Shown here: one piece after another, positions 8,479 to 16,531 of the stretch | Layout: every line of letters begins with the position of its first letter | How positions within the stretch are numbered: position 1 is the first letter of the stretch | Assembly: GCA_942492115.1 (NCBI GenBank) | Contig: CALODL010000029.1 | Span: forward strand, 1-64,000 | DNA from: CALODL01 sp942492115 | GTDB taxonomy: Bacteria; Planctomycetota; Phycisphaerae; UBA1845; CAIVHJ01 | DNA length: 64,000 bases | Reading direction: 5' to 3' | Translations under genes and position numbers: made by a program | Notes under the pieces: model-generated | Told to the model about the DNA's origin: nothing | What the model saw: only the letters and a program-made list of their open reading frames with translations | Database searches by the model: none

Positions 8479-10697
8479 ACATCACCATCGATTACATCGT
8501 CGACCATCCCACCAGGGGACTCACTTTCTTCGGCCCCTCGGTCAACGCTCAGGATGTTCCATGGGTCATGTGGTCACAAGGCCAACCGATTTCGAACCGC
8601 CACTGGTTCCCCTGCTTCGATCACCCCAACGAACGCCAGACGACAGAAATCATCGTCACGGTCGACGCCCGGTTTCAGGCCAGCAGCAACGGGAGGCTCA
8701 TGGACCGCACCCGCGACGACACGCATGGGACGGCAACGTTTCACTGGTTGCAGGATACTCCGCACGCAGCTTACCTGGTGAGCCTCGTGGTCGGCGATTT
8801 TCATATCGAACACGATCAATGGCAGACCGTGCCGCTCGAGTACTGGGTTCATCCGCAGTATGTCGATCAGGTCCCAGGAAGCTTCGGCAAGACGCCACGC
8901 ATGCTGGCCTTCTTCAGCGACTTCATCGGTGTCCCATACCCGTGGGCCCGCTATGCACAACTGTCGTGCCATGGGTTCGGAGGTGGCATGGAGAACACGT
9001 CCGCAACGACGTTGGGGACGCGGATGATGCACGATGACCGCAGCCTCGTCGACGGCGATTCGGATGGCCTGCTTGCTCACGAGCTCGCGCATCAATGGTT
9101 CGGTGACTATCTGACGTGCAACGAATGGGCTCATTTGTGGCTCAATGAGGGTTTCGCAACGTACTTCGAAGCCCTGTGGGAAGAGCATGACAGTGGTCGC
9201 GACGATTTTGCATACAACATGCTGCACAAGATGGACCGTGCACTACGCGGTGGCCGGGCCCGCCCGATCGTCGACGTGGACTATCCCTCGCCCGGCTCGA
9301 TGTTCGACGCCCGAGCGTATCCGAAAGGCGCCTGGGTCTTGCACATGTTGCGGCGCCATCTCGGCGACGATCTGTTCCGCGCCACCATCAAACAGTATGT
9401 AACGGATCACGCGCTGGGTACCGTTGAAACCAGTGACCTGCGCAAGACCATCTCACGGACCACCGGCCGTTCCATGGGACGCTTCTTCTACGACTGGACC
9501 ACCCGACCGGGGCATCCGGAAGTCACCGTCACCTCCGCCTGGTCGTCGGAGGACAGTCAGGCCCGCGTGACCGTCCGCCAGACGCAGGAAGCCGAGCCGT
9601 TCCACTTCGATCTCGAACTGGTCTTTGCCGGCGCTGACCCCAATTCCGGCCTTCATCGCCGCGTGCATGTAGACAAACGGGAGGTGGAACTGCGCGTCCA
9701 TCTGTCGGCGCCGCCGGCCCGAATCACCGTCGACCCGAACTTCGCCGTGCTCCTGGACCTGTCCGAGAAGAAGGGGCACGACCTGTGGAAGGCTCAATTG
9801 CTCGATGCCCCCGAGGTCATCTCCCGGATTCGCGCTGTTCGCCACTTCGGTGATTCGAAGAAACCGCGTGATCGCAAGCTGCTCGCATCTGCGCTGGCCA
9901 ACGACAGTTTCTGGGGGGTCCGGGTCGAGAGCGCCACCGCCCTGGGCAACAGTGGTGGCGACGAGGCGCGCGACGCCTTGATCCAGGGGCTGACCGACAA
10001 CCATGCGCGCGTCCGTCGGGCGTGCGCTGCAGCCCTGGGCGGCTGGCCGCATGATCCTGATGTGACCGCAGCCCTACGCCGCTTCATTGATCAGGGAGAT
10101 CCTGGCTACCGTGCCGAAGTAGCTGCCATCGAGTCCTTGGGACAGGTCGCGCCCGACACCGCACTGCCTCTGCTCATCGAAGTGCTCAAACGCGACTCCC
10201 GTAACGAGACCTTGCGCAGTGCGGCACTGGCCGCTATGGCGCACGTCCGCGACCTGGATGTTCTGGACATCCTCATCCGTTGGGCACAGCCGCAGGCTCC
10301 ACGCAAAGCGCGGCCCGCTGCGCTGCGCAGCCTCGCGCAAGTCACGCGCCACCTGGCTCTGTCCACGGACCAGACGCGAACCGTGGTGGTCACGCTCGAA
10401 ACGGCACTGACTGACAGCGACCGCAGTGTGCGTCGGGCCGCAGCGCGTGCACTGGCCGAGCTGGCTGATTTATCGACTGCACGGAGTGCCTTACCGCGGC
10501 TGGATGCCATGGCGGCCAATGATGCCGACCGGCGGGCCCGAGGAGCGGCTCGCCGCGCAGCCGAATTCATCCGCAAGGGTCAGCCGGCACCCGTACAACT
10601 CGACGATCTGCGGGAACAAATCGATGAACTCAAGGACCAGAAGGATGAACTCATCGAGCGTATCGAGCGGCTGGAAGCAACAGGGGTGTCGCCATAG
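8475..10697 (+). CDS. M1 family zinc aminopeptidase with C-terminal HEAT-like repeats, N-terminus missing
   Basis: Visible are 740 residues. The first part is the end of the M1 N-terminal domain (WFPCFDHPNERQTTE). The catalytic domain has the GGMEN exopeptidase motif near residue 170 and the zinc motif HELAHQWFGD near residue 202, with the third ligand in LNEGFATY about 20 residues on. The thermolysin-like domain ends near residue 330. A beta domain follows, then from about residue 440 a run of alpha-helical HEAT-like repeats (ARDALIQGLTDNHARVRRAC and similar), and finally a charged coiled coil. Such enzymes remove N-terminal amino acids; HEAT-bearing forms resemble planctomycete and acidobacterial homologues. 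The GTG at 8,475 is not the true start: the N-terminus was lost at the breakpoint. Confidence 0.9.
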   Translation: MDITIDYIVDHPTRGLTFFGPSVNAQDVPWVMWSQGQPISNRHWFPCFDHPNERQTTEIIVTVDARFQASSNGRLMDRTRDDTHGTATFHWLQDTPHAAYLVSLVVGDFHIEHDQWQTVPLEYWVHPQYVDQVPGSFGKTPRMLAFFSDFIGVPYPWARYAQLSCHGFGGGMENTSATTLGTRMMHDDRSLVDGDSDGLLAHELAHQWFGDYLTCNEWAHLWLNEGFATYFEALWEEHDSGRDDFAYNMLHKMDRALRGGRARPIVDVDYPSPGSMFDARAYPKGAWVLHMLRRHLGDDLFRATIKQYVTDHALGTVETSDLRKTISRTTGRSMGRFFYDWTTRPGHPEVTVTSAWSSEDSQARVTVRQTQEAEPFHFDLELVFAGADPNSGLHRRVHVDKREVELRVHLSAPPARITVDPNFAVLLDLSEKKGHDLWKAQLLDAPEVISRIRAVRHFGDSKKPRDRKLLASALANDSFWGVRVESATALGNSGGDEARDALIQGLTDNHARVRRACAAALGGWPHDPDVTAALRRFIDQGDPGYRAEVAAIESLGQVAPDTALPLLIEVLKRDSRNETLRSAALAAMAHVRDLDVLDILIRWAQPQAPRKARPAALRSLAQVTRHLALSTDQTRTVVVTLETALTDSDRSVRRAAARALAELADLSTARSALPRLDAMAANDADRRARGAARRAAEFIRKGQPAPVQLDDLREQIDELKDQKDELIERIERLEATGVSP

Positions 10698-10916
10698 CAA
10701 CCACATGCGAGAGTGCTACACGCCCTCGCCAGGCCGTCGTGTTCCGACAGAGCCTTAGTGCCCCATTTCACAATTCTTTGTAGGGTTTTCCGGACGCTTG
10801 CCGCCCTGGACTGTGTTGCTCGTCGTCAACGATGTCAGGCATCGCCTCCTCCTCGCGCCTTGCCCAACACGACGATCGCCGCGGAGAACCCTACACCCAA
10901 TTATGAAAGGGAGCAC

Positions 10917-11663
10917 TTAGCCCATGTACAGGCCGCCGTTCACATTGATGACTTCGCCGGTGATGAATGCCGCTTCGGGTGCGGCGAGGAAGCGGACGGC
11001 ACGAGCGACTTCTTCGGGCTTGCCGAGGCGCCCCATCGGCGTCAATTGACGGACGGTATTCAGTGCTTCTTCAGGCACTCCTGCAGTCATGTCGGTCTCG
11101 ATGAATCCTGGAGCCACCGCATTCACTGTCACACCCTTGCGCGCGACCTCGCGCGCGAGCGTCTTGGTGAATGCGATCAGTCCGCCTTTGGCGACGGCAT
11201 AGTTGGCCTGTCCGAAGTTGCCCATCTGGGCGACGATCGAGGTGATGTTGATGATGCGTCCCCAGCCCCGTTCGACCATGCCCGGCAACACCGCATGGGT
11301 GATGTTGAACGGGCCATTGAGATTGACCAGCAACACCGAGTCCCACTGGTCACGCGTCATCTTGACGAATGATCGATCGCGCGTGATGCCCGCATTGTTG
11401 ATCAGCACGTCGATCTGGCCGAACTGCGAGAAGGTCTTCTCGACCAGTTCACTGGCCTCGTCCTGGTTCGATACGTCCGCTTGAATGGCCACTGCTTTGA
11501 GGCCCTTCGTGGTCAAGCCCTCGACGACTCCGAGCGCCGCCTCTTCGTTGCTGAGGTAGTTGACTACGATCGTTGCGTGTTCGGCAGCGAGCGCCCCGCA
11601 GATCGCACGACCGATCCCACGCGACCCACCGGTCACGACGGCTACTTTACCATTTAGGTCCAT
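10917..11663 (-). CDS. phaB: Acetoacetyl-CoA reductase / 3-oxoacyl-ACP reductase (SDR)
   Basis: A classical short-chain dehydrogenase of 248 residues: TGGSRGIG at 11-18, NNAG at 89-92, Ser142 and the YxxxK pair Tyr155/Lys159, ending in a GEVINVNGG segment. I chose the ATG at 11,663 because AGGA lies eight bases upstream and it starts exactly at the Rossmann strand; an open frame continues further upstream without family similarity. FabG and PhaB cannot be told apart by motif alone. The position next to phaC favours NADPH reduction of acetoacetyl-CoA to (R)-3-hydroxybutyryl-CoA. It is the last gene of the minus-strand pha run, separated from the next SDR by a strong terminator, so it probably has its own promoter. 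Confidence 0.85.
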   Translation of the reverse strand: MDLNGKVAVVTGGSRGIGRAICGALAAEHATIVVNYLSNEEAALGVVEGLTTKGLKAVAIQADVSNQDEASELVEKTFSQFGQIDVLINNAGITRDRSFVKMTRDQWDSVLLVNLNGPFNITHAVLPGMVERGWGRIINITSIVAQMGNFGQANYAVAKGGLIAFTKTLAREVARKGVTVNAVAPGFIETDMTAGVPEEALNTVRQLTPMGRLGKPEEVARAVRFLAAPEAAFITGEVINVNGGLYMG

Positions 11664-11772
11664 GTGAGTTGTCCTTACAAGATCAGGGTGATGAACCACC
11701 GCGTCCCGCCGGATGGACATGACAACGAGATTCGCGAAAGGAGCAGGCGTGATTATACAAAGTGATCTGTAA

Positions 11773-11812
11773 ATGAAAAACCGGCGTGAAGGACGAGCCT
11801 TCACGCCGGTTT
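11773..11812 (-). terminator. Rho-independent terminator after the SDR gene
   Basis: A perfect 15-bp inverted repeat (11,778-11,792 and 11,798-11,812, loop ACGAG) is followed on the minus strand by TTTTTCATTT. It lies 24 bases past the stop of the SDR gene at 11,836, so it ends transcription of the phaE-phaC-SDR group before phaB. Confidence 0.85.
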
Positions 11813-11835
11813 AGAACTCACTTTGACACGATCGC

Positions 11836-12714
11836 TCAGGCGATGGGATGCCAACCGGCATCGGCCCACAGCGATCCGCTGACCGCAGAGTTGCGAATCA
11901 GAAAGCTGATGGCGTGCGCGATCTCTTCGGGATGCACGAGCCGTTTCAGTTGGGTCTGAGGCAGAATACGATCACGAATGAAGTCGTCCCCAAGGGCTTG
12001 CACCATCGGTGTATTGGTGTAGCCGGGATGAATAATGGCACATCGAACACCGTAGAAAATCGCCTCAGCTGCGAGGGTCGCCTGCGCCCCTTCGAGGCCG
12101 GCCTTGGCCGTCGCATACGAGATCTGGCCCCGGTTGCCCGCGGACGACACGGAACCGATGAACACGATACCGCCCTGCACGCGTTCCTCAGGCTTCCACC
12201 CCTTCAAGCCGCGGCGGGCACGGTCCTCGGCCACGCTGGCGATTGTCTCGAGGGCCCAGTACACAGGTGCCTTGAGGTCCACCTCCATCACCCGATCCCA
12301 ATCCGCCTCCGGGTAGGTCGACACTGCACCCGTTTCGCGATCGACCTTGGTCGATAACTTGTCGCGCGTAATGCCAGCGGCCGGCACGCAGATCGACACC
12401 GGACCGAACCGCTCTTTCATTTCGGTGAAGACGCTCTTGCGGAAGCCTGCATCGGTCACGTCACCGCGAAAAGGCACGAGGACTTCGCGTGCCAGCTTCT
12501 TGTTCATCTCCGCCGTAATGTCACCAATCGTATCAATCTGGTCGACCACCGCGACACCACGAATGCCTTGATCAGCCAGCTCCATGCAGGTCGCCCGACC
12601 GATGCCACTGGCGCCTCCGGTGACGACGGCGTTCTTGGTCGAGAGATCCAAGCGCCAACTCTTCTGGCTGCTCGGCTCGACGGTCATGTTGTCCTGATCG
12701 GCAATCATCGACAT
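11836..12714 (-). CDS. Short-chain dehydrogenase/reductase in the pha cluster
   Basis: The protein has 292 residues. The first 25 form a polar extension, then TGGASGIG at 32-39 starts the Rossmann fold. The NNAG motif is altered to PAAG at 111-114. Catalytic Tyr200 and Lys204 (YATAK) are present with Ser near 190. The chosen ATG at 12,714 has AAGGGAG at proper spacing. It follows phaC by 26 bases on the same strand and ends in a terminator, so it belongs to the PHA transcript. It may be a second 3-ketoacyl-CoA reductase or a 3-hydroxyacyl dehydrogenase; two reductases flanking one synthase suggest different monomers or cofactors. That is inference. Confidence 0.75.
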   Translation of the reverse strand: MSMIADQDNMTVEPSSQKSWRLDLSTKNAVVTGGASGIGRATCMELADQGIRGVAVVDQIDTIGDITAEMNKKLAREVLVPFRGDVTDAGFRKSVFTEMKERFGPVSICVPAAGITRDKLSTKVDRETGAVSTYPEADWDRVMEVDLKAPVYWALETIASVAEDRARRGLKGWKPEERVQGGIVFIGSVSSAGNRGQISYATAKAGLEGAQATLAAEAIFYGVRCAIIHPGYTNTPMVQALGDDFIRDRILPQTQLKRLVHPEEIAHAISFLIRNSAVSGSLWADAGWHPIA

Positions 12715-12740
12715 CTCCTGCTCCCTTGTGGTGACTGACT

Positions 12741-13835
12741 TCAGCCGACGGTGTCACTGCGCTCTTCGAGCCACGCGCAGGCATCGGGCCACAATTCGCG
12801 GTGGGCCCGGCTACCGACGGCCATTCCGATGTGCCCCGCCTTGAACTGCACCGTCCGACGATCGGACGATCCGACCGCATCGTTGAACGACAGGCTCTGG
12901 CTCGGAGGAACCAGATGGTCGTTCGTCGCGATGAGGTTCAGAATGGGACAGACGATGTTCCGCAGATCGACCAATTCATCGCCAATCTCCAGCTTGCCCT
13001 TGATCAGCAGGTTCTTTTGGAAGCAGTGCTTGACAAACTGACGGAACACCTCTCCAGCCACGGGAATGTTATCGTTAAGCCACGTTTCCATGGCGAAGAA
13101 ATCTTCGAGATACTTGTCGTTGTCCATGTTCTCGTAGAACGAGATGTGCTTCTCGATGAGGTTTTGAACGGGCTTGAGCAGCTGAAACGACGACTGCAGC
13201 CAATGCGGCGGCATGTTGCCGTAGACCTCGATGATCTTGTCGACATCGAAGTATTGCTCGTCGGTCCACACGCTCAAGAGGCTGTCCCGGCTCGACCAGT
13301 CGACAGGTGCAGCCAGCAGTGTGAGGTTGCGGACCTTTTCGGGCCGCAGTGCGGCGTACATGGCGCTCATCGAGCCGCCCATGCAGTAGCCGAGAATGTT
13401 GACTTTGTCCGAACCCGTGCGGTCGCAAATGTGGTCGACGGTGTGATCGATATAGCGGAGGACATAGTCCTCGAGCCCCAGATCGCGGTCCCCATCGGCC
13501 GGCACGCCCCAATCGAGGTTGTAGACGTCGTGCCCACGCTCCACGAAGTGGCTGACCACGCTCTTGCCCGTCCGCAAGTCAAGGATATATGGCCGATTGA
13601 CCAGCGCAAATACAAAGAGCAGCGGCGTGCGATAAGCCTGCTCGACATCCGACTCATAGCGCATCAGGCGGACGTTGTCTTCGCGATACACACTGTGCGA
13701 CGGTGTCGCGCCCACGCGAACGCGCTGGGCAGCCTGCCACACCTTGGGCATCGCCGACATCTTGCTGAACATCTCCTGCCAGGCGCCCATAAAGGCCTCT
13801 GGCCCGACGAATGGCTGATCGGCAGTCATGGTCAT
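12741..13835 (-). CDS. phaC: Polyhydroxyalkanoate synthase, class III PhaC subunit
   Basis: The protein has 364 residues, the length of class III/IV synthases, and an alpha/beta-hydrolase fold. The lipase-box variant GYCMGG places the catalytic Cys at 151; Asp306 (ATNDHLVPP) and His335 (KAGHIGM) complete the triad, close to the numbering of the Allochromatium enzyme. PhaC polymerises (R)-3-hydroxyacyl-CoA into PHA at the granule surface. The start ATG overlaps the stop of the upstream phaE-like gene as ATGA, indicating coupled translation and a two-subunit enzyme. Confidence 0.93.
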   Translation of the reverse strand: MTMTADQPFVGPEAFMGAWQEMFSKMSAMPKVWQAAQRVRVGATPSHSVYREDNVRLMRYESDVEQAYRTPLLFVFALVNRPYILDLRTGKSVVSHFVERGHDVYNLDWGVPADGDRDLGLEDYVLRYIDHTVDHICDRTGSDKVNILGYCMGGSMSAMYAALRPEKVRNLTLLAAPVDWSSRDSLLSVWTDEQYFDVDKIIEVYGNMPPHWLQSSFQLLKPVQNLIEKHISFYENMDNDKYLEDFFAMETWLNDNIPVAGEVFRQFVKHCFQKNLLIKGKLEIGDELVDLRNIVCPILNLIATNDHLVPPSQSLSFNDAVGSSDRRTVQFKAGHIGMAVGSRAHRELWPDACAWLEERSDTVG

Positions 13836-14251
13836 GGATGCATAGCCTCCCCGCCGGCGTTCTCGAGCTGCGAAACCCGCGCCGTGATGTCATCGAGTTT
13901 GTTGAGAATGCGTTCTTCCATGCCGCGCACCAGTGTCACGATGTGATCGGCATCCGCCCGTGAAGGCATCTGCCCGGCCGCAAGGCCTTTTTGCAGCATG
14001 TCGTTGATGTTCTTCTGCCAGGCCAACGAGCTGTCCATGGCCTGTTTCATGGTCGAAAGAAAAGCTTCCGAACGCATGACCTGGTCAGCCTGCGAGGACA
14101 TCATATCGAAGAAGATGCGACGCATGTGCTCAGTCGCTTCACGGGATGGCGGCGGTGCCGCCATCCCGCTCGGCGTCATGTTCTTGACCCACTCGGACCA
14201 GAAAGCCCCGAAAAGATCAGGGCCGGATCCGCCTGATTGATTCGCCGTCAT
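13832..14251 (-). CDS. phaE: Small PHA synthase subunit (PhaE-like)
   Basis: A 139-residue protein: an N-terminal Gly/Pro-rich stretch, a segment FGAFWSEWVKNM of the kind seen at the PhaE N-terminus, then amphipathic helices and a C-terminal coiled coil (about 105-135). The ATG at 14,251 has AGGAG eight bases upstream. It is far shorter than the roughly 360-residue PhaE of purple sulfur bacteria and nearer in size to PhaR subunits of class IV. ATGA overlap with phaC is the main reason to call it the synthase partner. A phasin-like role is the alternative. Confidence 0.65.
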   Translation of the reverse strand: MTANQSGGSGPDLFGAFWSEWVKNMTPSGMAAPPPSREATEHMRRIFFDMMSSQADQVMRSEAFLSTMKQAMDSSLAWQKNINDMLQKGLAAGQMPSRADADHIVTLVRGMEERILNKLDDITARVSQLENAGGEAMHP

Positions 14252-14335
14252 AGTCCGAGCTCCTTCCCGGGACCGCCGCCAGTCTTCCACTCGCTGCGGC
14301 GCCGGGGGGTCAGGTGCGGGGGTCCGCAACCAATC

Positions 14336-14806
14336 TTACTTACCGCGTGCTGCCGGACGCGCCGCATCCGGCTGGGTGGTCACGTTCTGGCACATCTTCG
14401 TCCAGTTGTCCATCATGTCGCTGTTCGAACGTGCCATCATCTCGGTCGAGGCCTTGAAGTTGTCGAACGACTTGCGCCACAGGTTGGCGACGTTGTCATA
14501 CAGCTCGGCCGGATTGTTGTTGAAGCGGGCGGCTTCGAAGGTCTCTTTGAGCATGCGCATGTTCTGCTCGGCCTGCTCGTCGAACATCTTCTGGAACTTC
14601 TCGACACTGGTCTTGTTGAACGGGGTGCTCTGATCGGCCACGCGCTGAAAGTTCTCACGAACCTCTTCGACATTCTTGCCCGCCATGTCGGTCCAGAACC
14701 GGGCCATGTCCTGCTGGAACTTCATGCCGGTCTTGAACGTGTTGCTGAAGCCGTCGGAGAGCTGCTGGAACATCTCGGTCATCGGGTCCTTGGTCTGGGT
14801 CGCCAT
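14336..14806 (-). CDS. Phasin-like PHA granule protein
   Basis: A 156-residue, Met/Gln/Asn-rich, fully helical protein (DGFSNTFKTGMKFQQDMARF; RSNSDMMDNWTKMCQN) with no signal peptide and an alanine-rich tail, as expected for a phasin coating PHA granules. AAAGGACC lies just before the ATG at 14,806. It is the first gene of the minus-strand pha run and diverges from phaR, the regulator that in other bacteria represses phasin genes. Sequence similarity in this class is weak, so context carries weight. Confidence 0.72.
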   Translation of the reverse strand: MATQTKDPMTEMFQQLSDGFSNTFKTGMKFQQDMARFWTDMAGKNVEEVRENFQRVADQSTPFNKTSVEKFQKMFDEQAEQNMRMLKETFEAARFNNNPAELYDNVANLWRKSFDNFKASTEMMARSNSDMMDNWTKMCQNVTTQPDAARPAARGK

Positions 14807-15091
14807 CGCTGGTCCTTTCGGTTGGTGCGGTTGTCGAAATCAGTGCTTCTCTGTCACCTCTGGAAGCTTACCACCATCCACGTGGCGCGGCAAGCACTTT
14901 TTTTGCAATCGCACAAAATATATGCCCAGCTGAAGTTAATTGTTGATAAAGACTTATGAATCTGCGATGTTCATTATGGCCGCTCGATTCCGTATTCGCA
15001 CTAAAGCATTGGCGGCCTTTGCCAGCGGCCCGCAATGCCCTGTATCCTGAACCACCCGGAGCGAACTCCGCCCGGGATCGAGGTACCCGCC
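14807..15091. promoter_or_regulatory. Divergent promoter region between phasin gene and phaR
   Basis: This 285-base gap separates the divergent phasin and phaR genes and should hold both promoters. It contains an AT-rich patch near 14,895-14,955 (TTTTTTTGCAATCGCAC, then AAAATATATGCC) that stands out in the GC-rich surroundings. PhaR of other bacteria autoregulates and binds TGCA-rich sites; the TTTGCAA near 14,903 is a weak candidate. No clear -35/-10 pair can be fixed. Confidence 0.35.
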
Positions 15092-15640
15092 ATGCCCCAG
15101 AGCACGCCCGTCCGGATCAAGAAATACCCCAATCGGCGTTTCTACGACGCGACCCACAGCAAACATGTCACGTTGGCCGACATGCACGACATGATTTGCG
15201 GCGGTGAAGTGCTGAACATCATCGACTCGCAGGGCACGGACATCACGAACCTCGTGCTCACGCAGATTCTCATCGAGCGCGACGGCGAGAAGCTGAGTGT
15301 GCTCCCCCAGCAATTGCTCCATCAAGTCATTCGCACTCGCCAGCACCTGCTCGGCAACGTCTTCGAGGGCTTCATCAAACAAATGGTCGACTCCTACCGC
15401 TCAAGCCAGGAACAATGGAACCAGTTCCTGCAAAACACGATGGGTGTGAGTCTTCCAACGCCGGCCAATCCGATGGAGTGGACGCGGCACATGATGCAGG
15501 CGTGGATGCCTCCCGGCCAGGCCCCCACCACAGCGCCAGAAGAATCACCTGGACCACACGATGACGAACTGAGGGCACTCCGCACCCAGGTCGAAACGCT
15601 GATGAAGCGCGTAGAAGAACTGAATGAGGAACAGAAATAG
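15092..15640 (+). CDS. phaR: PHA synthesis repressor PhaR (PHB accumulation regulatory domain)
   Basis: A 182-residue protein. Residues 6-65 are the PHB/PHA accumulation regulator DNA-binding domain, with the diagnostic IKKYPNRRFYDATHSKHVTL. The middle part carries the PHB-binding repeat (IERDGEKLSVLPQQLLHQVI), then a Pro/Ala-rich linker, and a C-terminal coiled coil from about 155. PhaR senses free PHA surface and represses phasin and its own gene. I chose the ATG at 15,092, directly before the conserved domain with AGGT upstream; an ATG at 15,035 would add 19 residues without similarity. Note that this is the regulator PhaR, not the Bacillus synthase subunit of the same name. Confidence 0.9.
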   Translation: MPQSTPVRIKKYPNRRFYDATHSKHVTLADMHDMICGGEVLNIIDSQGTDITNLVLTQILIERDGEKLSVLPQQLLHQVIRTRQHLLGNVFEGFIKQMVDSYRSSQEQWNQFLQNTMGVSLPTPANPMEWTRHMMQAWMPPGQAPTTAPEESPGPHDDELRALRTQVETLMKRVEELNEEQK

Positions 15641-15689
15641 GTCAGGCGGCGGCCCCGGGTGCCGGCCTGCAGAGTGCTCTGGCGTATGT

Positions 15690-15839
15690 TCACGCCAACG
15701 CACGATCCACGCCGCCGGTGACTTCGAACATGGGCATGTCACTCAGCAGGTCGTGGTCGTGCCCGGCCATTGACTCTGCCAACTCGGGTTGTCCACCGGA
15801 ATCGAAGAACACACCGGCCAGATCAACGGGGTAGCCCAC
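15690..15839 (-). CDS. Possible small ORF or gene remnant, 49 residues
   Basis: Between phaR and the DUF4920 gene, a minus-strand frame starting at a GTG (15,839) reads GYPVDLAGVFFDSGGQPELA and ends ...TGGVDRALA with a TGA at 15,690. Its codons mostly end in G or C, like the real genes around it. No ribosome binding site is visible and I recognise no family. It could be the remnant of a gene whose 5' part was lost. Confidence 0.22.
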   Translation of the reverse strand: MGYPVDLAGVFFDSGGQPELAESMAGHDHDLLSDMPMFEVTGGVDRALA

Positions 15840-15847
15840 AGCACAGC

Positions 15848-16351
15848 CTACTGTGGTGCGGGTTCGAGTGTCGATGCGCCCTCGATGGTCACGCCCGTTG
15901 CGATTAACGAATAAACCGGCTGCGGACCGACGATCTGGGCAATCTCTGCTGCGGGTTTTCCCTCGTCCTCCGCGTAGTGCCGCGCATCCGCCTCACTGAG
16001 CACCGTCTTCTCCAGCGTGCCTTTGACCCATGCTCGATGCCCCATGGCATTTCGAGGAACGAAATAACCATCTGCACATTGAGCACTTGCCGTGAAGCGC
16101 ACCAGGATCTCATGCTCTCCTTCCTGTAAGCGCATCCAGCAACCACGTTTCTGACAGACTTCGGTGATCTGGCCCTGGACGACGACGGTCTTGGCGGCAC
16201 CGTCGGCGGTGTCGATCGCGGTGGTCACGCCTTCTGCTGAGCGTGACGAAAACTGCGCCCCGTACGTTGCCCGATCGGCCGACTGGCAACCTACCACTCC
16301 GCTCAACAGGGCACCGACACCCAAACTCACACACAAGCGTTTGCGACACAT
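15848..16351 (-). CDS. DUF4920-like lipoprotein
   Basis: A 167-residue exported protein. The signal peptide ends in the lipobox LSGVVGC, predicting a lipid-anchored Cys. The mature part has the DUF4920 hallmark VCQKRGCWMRL, two Cys around a Lys-Arg-Gly turn, then VRFTASAQCADGYFVPRNAMGHRAWVKG-type beta strands. The ATG at 16,351 is preferred because AAGG lies nine bases upstream; an ATG at 16,360 would begin inside that spacing. The family function is unknown. It diverges from the phosphate porin. Confidence 0.8.
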   Translation of the reverse strand: MCRKRLCVSLGVGALLSGVVGCQSADRATYGAQFSSRSAEGVTTAIDTADGAAKTVVVQGQITEVCQKRGCWMRLQEGEHEILVRFTASAQCADGYFVPRNAMGHRAWVKGTLEKTVLSEADARHYAEDEGKPAAEIAQIVGPQPVYSLIATGVTIEGASTLEPAPQ

Positions 16352-16410
16352 AATATACATCCTTATATCAAGCATTTATGAACGATCAGGCCCAGGACAA
16401 GAGACAGTCG

Positions 16411-16449
16411 TAACACACGGGCCGGCAATCTTTATGCATCCTTAACACA
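16411..16449 (+). promoter_or_regulatory. Candidate Pho-type direct repeat upstream of the porin
   Basis: TAACACA occurs at 16,411-16,417 and again at 16,443-16,449, 32 bases apart, or about three helical turns, on the same face. Pho-box half-sites in some phyla resemble TTAACA, and the downstream genes are the phosphate regulon. With only two copies this is suggestive at best. Confidence 0.25.
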
Positions 16450-16531
16450 TGACTCATCCGTGCTTGTCCGGAGGGTACGACAATCCCGCCATGGTCGTGC
16501 CGGTGGAGGACAAGCACCCCCGGAGAGGTTC

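Noticed and set aside
12801..13946. Long plus-strand frame opposite phaC (381 codons)
   Set aside because: It is antisense to a well-supported PHA synthase with complete catalytic triad and correct spacing to its neighbours.
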